A stretch of 64,000 nt of DNA, from contig NZ_QFWG01000005.1 in NCBI RefSeq assembly GCF_003143995.1, forward strand, positions 62,001-126,000. Reading direction: 5' to 3'. This DNA comes from Pseudoglutamicibacter cumminsii (GTDB taxonomy: Bacteria > Actinomycetota > Actinomycetes > Actinomycetales > Micrococcaceae). Below, piece by piece: positions 57,074 through 64,000 of this stretch. Numbering within the stretch: position 1 is the stretch's first letter; the number at the start of each line of letters is the position of its first letter. A program made the translations under genes and the position numbers. Under the pieces are notes generated by a model. That model was given only the letters and a program-made list of their open reading frames with translations. It did not search any database and had not been told where the DNA came from.

Positions 57074-58227
57074 GCTGAGAATCCTTCACTCATGATGTTC
57101 GCGGCAACGCGCGCCTTCTCACGCACATCGTCCACGCTCTCACCTTCGAAACCAACACGGTTAACATGGCCGATCTTGCGGCCAGGGCGAACCGACTTGC
57201 CGTAAACATGCACCTTAACCTGCGGATCCGAAGCCAACGCATGCGGCAAAGCGGCCGCGAGGTCCTCATTCGATCCGCCCAAGAAGTTCTTCATCACCGC
57301 AACAGGCGCCAACGGCTCAGGGGAACCCAACGGAAGATCAGCGACCGCACGCAGATGCTGCTCAAACTGGCTCGTCACCGCGCCATTCTGAGTCCAGTGA
57401 CCCGTGTTGTGCGGGCGCATCGCAAGCTCATTGATCAGGAAGCCGGGGCCACGGCCGGGAGTCTCGAACAGCTCGACCGCCAAGACGCCCGTCACTCCAA
57501 GCTCAGACGCGATGGTCAGGGCGGTCTGCTGGGCGGCCTGAGCGGTTTCCGTGGAAAGATCCTGCGCCGGAGCGATCACCTCATCGCACACACCAGCAAC
57601 CTGGATCGTGTGAGCAACAGGCCACGCGGCCGTCTCACCCGACGGGCGGCGAGCAACCAAAGCAGACAACTCGCGTGAGAAATCCACCAATTCCTCACAC
57701 AAAACCTGACCGCGCTCAAACCACTCGCTGATCCGCTCAGCATCGTCAGAGGAATCCAACTTCTCAACGCCCTTGCCGTCGTAACCGCCATGAGGGGTCT
57801 TAGCGATGATCGGCCAACCGGCCTTCTCACCGAACGTGACCACATCATCTGCCGTGTCAGCCGCGCACCACAGCGGATTCGGCAGCCCCAAGCGTTCAAC
57901 GGCCTCGCGCATCACAATCTTGTCCTGGGCATGAATCAACGCATCCGGGCCAGGATGGACACGCACACCCTTATCGACGAGCTCGTGCAAGATCTCAGCT
58001 GGAACATGCTCATGATCAAACGTCACAACGTCCACAGACTCAGCGAAATCCAGGACAGTCTGCCGGTCCTTATAGTCACCCACCGGCGCATGAGCCACAG
58101 CCCGCGCGCTCGGCGTCTCTTCTGATTCACACAGAATCGAAAGCTCGATGCCCAAGTTCAGGGCCGCAGGAGCCATCATCCGGGCAAGCTGCCCGCCGCC
58201 AATCACACCAATGCGCAAAGTTTTCAT
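57070..58227 (-). CDS. purK: N5-carboxyaminoimidazole ribonucleotide synthase
   Basis: The 385-aa ATP-grasp enzyme makes N5-CAIR from AIR, bicarbonate and ATP. The N-terminal [18 protein letters not shown] (about 4-21), [11 protein letters not shown] and the ATP/metal site [32 protein letters not shown] (about 251-282) are typical. The ATG at 58227 is fixed by the conserved [12 protein letters not shown] start; TAGACT (58235-58240) lies 7 nt upstream, suggesting a leaderless mRNA, though AAAGG directly touches the ATG. Earlier in-frame codons are not conserved. Confidence 0.96.
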   Translation of the reverse strand: MKTLRIGVIGGGQLARMMAPAALNLGIELSILCESEETPSARAVAHAPVGDYKDRQTVLDFAESVDVVTFDHEHVPAEILHELVDKGVRVHPGPDALIHAQDKIVMREAVERLGLPNPLWCAADTADDVVTFGEKAGWPIIAKTPHGGYDGKGVEKLDSSDDAERISEWFERGQVLCEELVDFSRELSALVARRPSGETAAWPVAHTIQVAGVCDEVIAPAQDLSTETAQAAQQTALTIASELGVTGVLAVELFETPGRGPGFLINELAMRPHNTGHWTQNGAVTSQFEQHLRAVADLPLGSPEPLAPVAVMKNFLGGSNEDLAAALPHALASDPQVKVHVYGKSVRPGRKIGHVNRVGFEGESVDDVREKARVAANIMSEGFSA

Positions 58228-58234
58228 CCTTTCT

Positions 58235-58240
58235 AGTCTA
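58235..58240 (-). promoter_or_regulatory. -10-like box, purK-purE
   Basis: TAGACT, 7 nt, then the purK ATG. Confidence 0.45.
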
Positions 58241-58366
58241 AGATAAAGCGCTTGTAGCCCACTGCTCATCCGAGCAAGCCCGGTGTGACATGTAACCCAC
58301 CGTGAAGCCGTGGGAACAATTCACCAAAAGCGACGACACAGCCGCCATTTATCCAGGAGGAAAAGC

Positions 58367-58849
58367 ATGCTGCGAACCCTATGGGCCAAAATGCGTACCC
58401 TCGTTGAAATTTTGTGGCGTGAAGTCGCTAAGTTTGGTGTGGTCGGCGCGGTCGCGTGGGTTATCGACACGGCCGTGTTCCTGTGGCTCATCAAAGGCCC
58501 TATGAACGACGCTGAAGTCTGGGCTAAAGGCTGGGCGACCGTTGTCGCCTCGATCTTCTCGTGGGCGGCGAACCGCTGGTGGACCTTCCGTCACCGCCGC
58601 AACAACCGGTGGGTGCGTGAACTTGTGCTGTTTGCCGTCATGAACGCAATCGGCCTCCTCATCGCGGCCGGATGCGTGTTCTTCACCAAATACGTGCTCC
58701 AGATGACCAGCCCGACGGCGCTGTTCATCGCAGGCTCGGTTGTGGGACTCATCCTCGGGACCATCTTCCGCTTCATCGCGTACCGCTTGTGGGTCTTCAA
58801 TGAGTCGAAAGAATCGAAGCACGAAGACCGCCACGAGGTCACGCTCTAA
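58367..58849 (+). CDS. GtrA family membrane protein
   Basis: The 160-residue protein has four membrane helices and the GtrA signature KFGVVGAVAWVIDTAVFLWLI (about 22-42), FSWAANRWWTFRHR (about 65-78) and FIAYRLWVF near the end. GtrA proteins are thought to flip polyprenyl-linked sugars used to decorate cell-wall polymers. AGGAGG 6 nt before the ATG decides the start. It is divergent from purK and convergent with TIGR03089. In mycobacteria the same neighbours (purE, purK, GtrA, LCP, TIGR03089) occur together. Confidence 0.9.
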   Translation: MLRTLWAKMRTLVEILWREVAKFGVVGAVAWVIDTAVFLWLIKGPMNDAEVWAKGWATVVASIFSWAANRWWTFRHRRNNRWVRELVLFAVMNAIGLLIAAGCVFFTKYVLQMTSPTALFIAGSVVGLILGTIFRFIAYRLWVFNESKESKHEDRHEVTL

Positions 58850-58855
58850 AGCGGC

Positions 58856-58915
58856 GCTGTGTTCTCAGCCGTAGCGGTGCGGACCGAATAGTGCCGCGTT
58901 CTATGCGGTAGCGGC
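58856..58915 (-). repeat. displaced copy of the TIGR03089 gene end
   Basis: The plus-strand segment at about 58894-58914 (containing the TIGR03089 stop) and that at about 58857-58877 agree at 16 of 21 bases (shared GTTCT and GTAGCGG). On the gene strand the real stop is TAG; the copy has TGA at the matching place. Confidence 0.6.
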
Positions 58916-59668
58916 GCGTGTGATCCGCTCCTGGGCGCGCAAATTATCAGCCGGCGCGCCATCCACCAAAACATCAGGCGCAACCAGAACAAGTGAGCCC
59001 TCAGGCTGGCACGCCAAAAGCGACGCAACAGCGGCCGACCAGCCGCGCTCTGCGTTAGCGCCGCCTACCGCAAGCCACGAGACCGAAGCATCTGCGCCAT
59101 CGGCGGCCTCAGCGGCAAGCAAGTGTTCGAGCGAAGCGGAGTCCACGCCGTCGACATCCCACGAAGACTGCGCGGCGTTCGCGGCAGAAAACATCAAAGC
59201 ATCCGGCTGGGCGCGAACCTCAGCGGCGTGATCAACCATGCCCTCCGGGAGATCGCCAGGGAAAGAAACCGCGAGCGCCTCCAGCGTTACTGCCAAAACC
59301 TCGGGAGCGGACATGTGCTCCGACGGGCGGTTGGTTATGACAAGATCGGCGTCCTTTGCGCGATCCGTGACAGTGGCCCCTAAAGACAACGCGGCCAACG
59401 CAAGCGGAAGCGTGCGCCAATGAGGCGGAACATCCAAACACACGGTATCGCCCGGGCCGAGGCCGAACTCCATCTCAAGCAAACCGCAGTTCTTGGCCCA
59501 CCAATTAACAAGCACTCGGCCCGATAGTTCGATGCGGGGGCCAGCCGAATGGTCAATCAGCAGAGGACTAGGGGACGAGCCACGCTCAGCGAGAGCCGAC
59601 AGCGCGTCTGGGATTGTGGGTGCGGAAGGCTGGTGCGGATGTGAAGAGGAACTCGAGATAGGAGCCAT
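58901..59668 (-). CDS. TIGR03089 family protein
   Basis: This protein of about 255 aa fits the actinobacterial TIGR03089 family of unknown function, which resembles a fragment of AMP-dependent synthetases. Conserved features are PLLIDHSAGPRIELSGRVLVNWWAKNCGLL (about 37-66), GPGDTVCLDVPPHWRTLPLALAALSLGATV and DALMFSAANAA. The ATG at 59668 (MAPISSSSSH) is preferred on family length, with GAGGC just upstream. The frame is open to 59803, and ATGs at 59686 and 59779 are alternatives. The extended region contains a TTCAAGGTGCT direct repeat and is probably leader. Confidence 0.78.
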   Translation of the reverse strand: MAPISSSSSHPHQPSAPTIPDALSALAERGSSPSPLLIDHSAGPRIELSGRVLVNWWAKNCGLLEMEFGLGPGDTVCLDVPPHWRTLPLALAALSLGATVTDRAKDADLVITNRPSEHMSAPEVLAVTLEALAVSFPGDLPEGMVDHAAEVRAQPDALMFSAANAAQSSWDVDGVDSASLEHLLAAEAADGADASVSWLAVGGANAERGWSAAVASLLACQPEGSLVLVAPDVLVDGAPADNLRAQERITRAATA

Positions 59669-60112
59669 GCCTCTATTGTGCTTCATGGCGCTGTGTTTCA
59701 AGGTGCTGAGGCCCTGTGCTTCGACGACGCTCGAACGCTGCGCTTCAAGGTGCTCAAGCGAGGGCTGGGTGCGGCTCATATTCGCGATTTGGCATAAATT
59801 CACCCGCAGTTCTCAGCTAATTCAAAGGTTCATATGTATCGTGCTTGGGCGAAGCTAAATCAGGCCTGATCTTGCTACAAAACGCGGGTGAGGGAAGATT
59901 TTCAGCAAACTGGCATTTGACGAAACCGACTTACATGGATGTAATTATGTATGTGCACAAGGCACACCACTGTGCCTCAGGGTGTTCGATCATGACTGGC
60001 TAGTAACCAAGAAAACGGTTGCCGCAACAGTCACGCGAAGGCCCTGGGTAGAAGAGCATCGGCCCCGATGCTCCCGGTGGATCTGAAGTCTGGATGAAGG
60101 GACGCATGACAC
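59669..60112. other. 444-bp intergenic region upstream of whiB
   Basis: It holds a direct repeat TTCAAGGTGCT (about 59697 and 59750), the TIGR03089 promoter region on the minus strand and the whiB promoter. The whiB leader of about 160 nt contains two hairpins: AGGCACA-CCAC-TGTGCCT (59960-59977) and GAGCATCG-GCCC-CGATGCTC (60054-60073). No other gene is seen. Confidence 0.6.
59917..59945 (+). promoter_or_regulatory. probable whiB promoter
   Basis: TTGACG (59917-59922), a 17-bp spacer and TGTAAT (59940-59945). The long leader is unusual in this window, where many genes look leaderless. Confidence 0.55.
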
Positions 60113-60760
60113 ATGGCACAGCGTGACCGCTACGAGCTCGCGGAAGGGCGCGAGAAACGAGCAGTTGTTACGCGCGATGTGCCCGGCGACTGGTTCCTCG
60201 ACCCAGCAGATCCAGAGGCCAGCACCCGCTACAACAGCAACCTCGACCTCGAAGAAGCAGCCACGGCTTTGCTCGCCGCGCACTCGCCGGCCGAGACCTC
60301 AGAAGCTGATACGCCGGAAGCGCTGGCCACCGTAACGCCACTGCACTCCGATGTTTATGATGTCGATGCTTCCGACGTAACTGACGCAGAGCAGCAGCCA
60401 TCGGCCCAGACCGACGCCGCATCCGCATCGGGCCTTGTGGAAGCCGCACCGAACAGCGGCGCACGACCTGCCGAGGTGCAGAAACCTTCTTCGCAGCAGT
60501 TCGTTTCCCTCGTCGAATTCATGGGCATGGACGACGAAGGTGAACTCGGCTGGCAGACCCAGGCACTGTGCGCGCAGACCGATCCGGAAGCATTCTTCCC
60601 GGAGAAGGGCGGCTCAACGCGCGACGCCAAGAAGGTGTGCGGATCGTGTGCAGTCCGTGCAGAATGCCTCGAATACGCCCTCAAAAACGATGAACGCTTT
60701 GGCATCTGGGGTGGGATGTCCGAGCGTGAACGTCGTCGACTTCGAAAGCAGGGAGCCTGA
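60113..60760 (+). CDS. WhiB-family iron-sulfur regulator (WhiB2/WhmD-like) with long N-terminus
   Basis: The 215-aa protein ends in a WhiB domain with four Cys (C153, C176, C179, C185) in ALCAQTDPEAFFPEKGG and KKVCGSCAVRAECLEYAL, the GIWGG turn at about 197-201, and a basic MSERERRRLRKQGA tail. The sequence is closest to the WhiB2/WhmD group, needed for septation in actinobacteria; this is from memory, not a search. About 150 residues, acidic and Ala/Ser-rich, precede the first Cys, much more than usual. AAGGGA lies upstream of the ATG. The next gene overlaps its stop codon. Confidence 0.93.
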   Translation: MAQRDRYELAEGREKRAVVTRDVPGDWFLDPADPEASTRYNSNLDLEEAATALLAAHSPAETSEADTPEALATVTPLHSDVYDVDASDVTDAEQQPSAQTDAASASGLVEAAPNSGARPAEVQKPSSQQFVSLVEFMGMDDEGELGWQTQALCAQTDPEAFFPEKGGSTRDAKKVCGSCAVRAECLEYALKNDERFGIWGGMSERERRRLRKQGA

Positions 60761-63700
60761 TCGCTAGCTCAGCTCATGTAACAGCCGTCATCGTCACGCA
60801 TGACGCCGCATCGTTCTTACCGGCCACGGTCGAAGGTCTTCTGACCCAGACCCGGCCGGTCGATGCGTTATATGGCGTCGACGCGGGTTCTCAGGATGGA
60901 TCTGCCGAGCTGTTGAAGGAGCTCCTCCCCGAATCTGCGAAGGTTCTGGAAGCACCTGGGGCGCATTTCGGAGGCGCTGTTCAGCGGGCTGTTGACCACA
61001 TGCCGGCTCCAGCTGAGGACCATTCGAACGAGTGGCTGTGGTTCATCCATGACGATTCCGAGCCTGCCCCTGATGCACTCGAGCTGATGCTCGAGGAGAT
61101 CAGCAAGTCTGAATCGACCGCGATCGCAGGCGCTAAACAAGTGGATGCGACGGACCGTGTCCACTTGCTTGATGCTGGTTTGAGTTTGACCCGCCGTGGT
61201 GAACGGTTCGCGGGTGTTGGTCTTGAAGAGAAGGACCAGGGCCAGTACGACATGTACACGGACCGGTTGGGTGTGAACTCTGCCGGCATGTTGATTCGCC
61301 GCGACGTGTTTGAGGAGCTAGGCGGTTTCGATCCGGCTCTTCCTGGCGTGGGTGATGACGTCGATCTGGGGCGTCGCGCGTGGCTGGCTGGGTACCGTGT
61401 GGTGCTTGTGCCGGGTGCGTACATGTATCACCGTCCTGACGTGGTCAAGGAGATCGCGGGTGAGGACGCCCAGTATGCTGCGGCTCAGTACACGAGGCTC
61501 AAGTATGCGGCGCCGTTCACTTCGCTACTCCTGGGGCTCTGGATGGTGGTCTCGGGCCTGGGTAGTGCTTTGTTCCGTTTGGTTGCGGGTGACACGCACA
61601 CGGCGGGGCTTGAATTCCGGCATGCGTTCGCGCCGTTGACTCGCGCCGGGTCGGTGCGTCGCGGCCGAAAGGGCGTGCGCCGTGTTCGGCGAGTTCCGCG
61701 TTCGAGCGTCAACCGGCTTTTGGTGGATCGTTCGCAGTATCGGGACCATCAGCGGGCGATTCGCGATGGCTTGATGCTCAATGACGCCGAGCTTCAGACG
61801 AGCGACGCCGTAGGTGCCGAAGCGAGCGGCGATGATGATTCGTTCGACGCGGCGGCGGCTGATGGCCGCACGACCCGCGGTGTTGCTGCCGGGGTTATTG
61901 CGGTTGCTCTTGCCGCGATGGTGGGAACGGTAACGTTCCGTGGCCTGATCTTGGCTCACGGTGTTGCGGGTGGTTCGCTTGTGACTCCGAGTGGGGATTT
62001 GTCGCACATGTGGCATGCCGCTACCGCTCCGTGGGCTAGCGAGATGTTCGGTATGGCTTCTGGCCCGGATGCTTTCGCAGGGGTTTTGTTCTGGCTAGCT
62101 TTGGTGAGCGGCGGCAACGCCCCGATGGGTATTGTTGTCGCGTATTTCCTCGCGTTGCCGGCTACCGCATTGTCGATGTGGTGGGCTTTGCGCCTCGTGA
62201 CGCGTGTTCCGTCTTTCCGTGGCATCGGTGCTTTGGTGTGGGCTTTGGCTCCGGTGTTTGCGGTGGGCTTGACACAGGGGCGGATTGCTCCAGCGCTGGT
62301 GCATGTTGTGCTTCCGCTGTTGGTTTACGCGTTGGCGCGTGCGGTGGGCGTGCGCGGCGCGGTGGGTGCCGCATCGTATTCGGAGGGCGAGGGGCGTCCT
62401 TCGTGGCCTTCGGCTGTGTTTGCGAGCGTGCTCGCAGTTCTGGTGGTTGCGGCTGAGCCGTTGTGGCTTGTGCCGTTGGTGCTGTTCACGGTCGTTTCTG
62501 CAGTGGTTGCGCGGAGGGCCCGGGTTCTTGCGTGGGTCCCTGTTCCGGCTTTGATCGCGTCTGCGCCGACGATTCTCGACGTTGTGCGGACTCCTCGCGC
62601 TCTGCTGGCGCAGCCTGGATTGCCGTTGGCAGGTGAGCCTGCGCCGGCGTGGCAGGCTTTGTTGGGTTTCCCTCTGGGGTTCGATGCGAGTTCTGCTGTA
62701 GCAGGATGGGGTTGGCTTCCTGAAGGATTCGGGGCGCTGGTTGTTGCTCTGGTGTGCGGTGTTCCGCTTCTGCTGGTGGGCCTGGTTGGTTTGGTTGCGC
62801 CTGGGAAGGCGACCACGTGGGTTCGTGTTCTGGCTCTTGTCGCGCTGGTCGTGTTCGCGGGCTCGGTTGCTGCTAGCTGGTTGGCGGCGAGCGCGACTGG
62901 CGGACAGCTGACTCACTACTATGTGGGTTCCGCTGTGAGCCTCGTATGGCTTGTTGCGGTGTTTGCTGCTGGGGCGATGCGTGAGACTGGCACTGTCCGG
63001 ATACGGGCTGGTTTTTATCGGACTCGTTTTGTGGGCCGCTTGGTTGCGTGGTCGGTTCTGGTGGCGGTTGTCGCGAGTGCGTCCGTGTGGATTGCTCCGA
63101 TGACGCAGTCGGGTACGGAAGCTGCGGATTCTGAGCGCGGTTTGGGCGTGCAGCAACGTGTGCATTCGGTGGCTGAGACGACTCTTCCCGTGACGGCGGC
63201 CGACCGTGGCCTGGGTCCGTTCGAGGAACGGACTTTGGTTTTGACGGGCGCTGAGGACGGTCTGTTCCGCGCGAATGTTGTGGGCGGCGACGGTCTGCGT
63301 CTTGAAGAGGTTCGTTTGCGTCAGAACGCGAGCGCGCTTGCAGGCGATGTGTTTGATCCGGCTGGTGGGGCGCTGGCGAAGCCGGCGAAGGCTCAGCGTC
63401 TGGTTAAGGAAGCTGTAGCTGGTTTGGTGTCTGCCGACGGTGGCGATGTGACTGAGACGTTGCGTCAGCTGGGTGTTGGTTACATCGTGATGAAGTCTGG
63501 TCCTGATAACGCCGCGGTTGCCAAGAACCTTGATTCTATTCCGGGCATTTCAGCGGTGACGCGTGGCGAACGTGCGGCATCGTGGCTGTGGCAGGTGGAT
63601 CCGTCGGAGAAGGGTCAGACCTTGTATGAGTCCACTGGGTCTGTGACGTCCCTTGTGCGTGTTGAGGCCGCTGACGGTTCGGTTCTTCAGCTGCTTGAGA

Positions 63701-64000
63701 GTAAACATGCCCGGGTCGAGGATGCCTCTATCGAGGGTTCGACCAATAGCTCAGTGGGTTCTGACGAGGAAGAAGCTGACGGTCGTCTGGTGGTTATGGC
63801 CGAGAATTACGATGCCGGCTGGACCGCCACGCTGAACGGTGAAGAACTGCAGCCGCAGAAGTACAAGGGCTGGATGCAGGCCTTTGAGCTTCCGGAAGGC
63901 GGCGGAACGTTGAACATCACGTATTCGACGTGGTGGCATACCCCGTGGATCATTCTTTCGGGGGTCGTCGTGGCGTTTTGTGCGTTGTCGATGATGCCGA
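60757..64000 (+). CDS. family 2 glycosyltransferase with large membrane domain, 3'-truncated by window
   Basis: One frame stays open for at least 1081 codons. It opens with a GT-A fold (VTAVIVTHDAASFLPATVEGLL; FIHDDSEPAPDALE with the metal Asp pair; FEELGGFDPALPGVGDDVDLGRRAWLAGYRVVLVPGAYMYHR, about residues 185-230). From about residue 250 there are basic segments, then at least ten membrane helices and an extracytoplasmic domain near the end of the window (about 780-1060). Similar giant GT2 proteins lie beside whiB in related actinobacteria and probably build envelope glycans. There is no ATG, GTG or TTG between the in-frame stop at 60727 and the first conserved strand; the best start is CTG 60757, overlapping the whiB TGA. 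Confidence 0.85.
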   Translation, partial: MIASSAHVTAVIVTHDAASFLPATVEGLLTQTRPVDALYGVDAGSQDGSAELLKELLPESAKVLEAPGAHFGGAVQRAVDHMPAPAEDHSNEWLWFIHDDSEPAPDALELMLEEISKSESTAIAGAKQVDATDRVHLLDAGLSLTRRGERFAGVGLEEKDQGQYDMYTDRLGVNSAGMLIRRDVFEELGGFDPALPGVGDDVDLGRRAWLAGYRVVLVPGAYMYHRPDVVKEIAGEDAQYAAAQYTRLKYAAPFTSLLLGLWMVVSGLGSALFRLVAGDTHTAGLEFRHAFAPLTRAGSVRRGRKGVRRVRRVPRSSVNRLLVDRSQYRDHQRAIRDGLMLNDAELQTSDAVGAEASGDDDSFDAAAADGRTTRGVAAGVIAVALAAMVGTVTFRGLILAHGVAGGSLVTPSGDLSHMWHAATAPWASEMFGMASGPDAFAGVLFWLALVSGGNAPMGIVVAYFLALPATALSMWWALRLVTRVPSFRGIGALVWALAPVFAVGLTQGRIAPALVHVVLPLLVYALARAVGVRGAVGAASYSEGEGRPSWPSAVFASVLAVLVVAAEPLWLVPLVLFTVVSAVVARRARVLAWVPVPALIASAPTILDVVRTPRALLAQPGLPLAGEPAPAWQALLGFPLGFDASSAVAGWGWLPEGFGALVVALVCGVPLLLVGLVGLVAPGKATTWVRVLALVALVVFAGSVAASWLAASATGGQLTHYYVGSAVSLVWLVAVFAAGAMRETGTVRIRAGFYRTRFVGRLVAWSVLVAVVASASVWIAPMTQSGTEAADSERGLGVQQRVHSVAETTLPVTAADRGLGPFEERTLVLTGAEDGLFRANVVGGDGLRLEEVRLRQNASALAGDVFDPAGGALAKPAKAQRLVKEAVAGLVSADGGDVTETLRQLGVGYIVMKSGPDNAAVAKNLDSIPGISAVTRGERAASWLWQVDPSEKGQTLYESTGSVTSLVRVEAADGSVLQLLESKHARVEDASIEGSTNSSVGSDEEEADGRLVVMAENYDAGWTATLNGEELQPQKYKGWMQAFELPEGGGTLNITYSTWWHTPWIILSGVVVAFCALSMMP

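Overview
The window looks like chromosomal DNA of a high-GC Gram-positive bacterium (Actinomycetota), most likely in or near the Micrococcaceae. I base this on a mycothiol conjugate amidase (mca), a WhiB regulator, a furA-katA pair, a monomeric NADP isocitrate dehydrogenase, DUF501/DUF4307/DUF4245/DUF6350 proteins, TIGR03089, a class II FBPase (glpX), and G+C-rich codon use (roughly 60 % by eye). No insertion sequence, phage, CRISPR or plasmid gene was seen. It is mostly a housekeeping region, with almost no long gene-free stretch.

Layout. 1-5.2 kb: a frameshifted DUF2183 gene, a hot-dog thioesterase, nicotinamidase, a small membrane protein, a YihY/BrkB protein and a DUF6350 protein. 5.2-16.3 kb: purN-purH, icd, a gamma carbonic-anhydrase-like protein, a secreted HNH nuclease, rlmC, purU and glyA-folD; purN, purH, purU, glyA and folD form a one-carbon/purine theme. 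16.4-22 kb: furA-katA behind a 23-bp operator-like palindrome, then a divergent ABC exporter. 22-28.3 kb: xthA, trpS, a 2'-5' RNA ligase-like protein and sdhCDAB. 28.5-38 kb: manC, an M20 amidohydrolase, DedA, MazG-like, eno, divIC, DUF501, ppx and ndh. 38-42.7 kb: an unusual tRNA followed at once by a Pth2-type hydrolase, Bax inhibitor-like, AI-2E-like and ilvA. 42.8-53.4 kb: greA, DUF4307, mca, a Z-prenyl transferase, an A24 peptidase, fumC, beta carbonic anhydrase, DUF4245, a BCCT transporter and glpX. 53.5-64 kb: manA, a frameshifted LCP gene, purE-purK, GtrA, TIGR03089, whiB and a very large membrane glycosyltransferase that runs off the window; manA, LCP, GtrA and the glycosyltransferase suggest a cell-envelope and mannose-sugar neighbourhood.

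Three things stand out. (1) At about a dozen gene ends, the last few codons plus the stop codon are followed at once by one to three degenerate tandem copies of themselves (for example ilvA, rlmC/purU, pncA, manC), often with a different stop codon in each copy. I know of no standard feature type for this. (2) A short-variable-loop (class I) tRNA carries the leucine anticodon UAA, which normally belongs to long-arm class II tRNAs; its 3' end lies one nucleotide before the GTG start of a peptidyl-tRNA hydrolase gene. (3) Many genes have no Shine-Dalgarno sequence but a TANNNT-like hexamer 6-7 nt before the start codon, so leaderless transcription appears common. Two genes (DUF2183, LCP) are interrupted by single-base frameshifts that could be real or sequencing errors.
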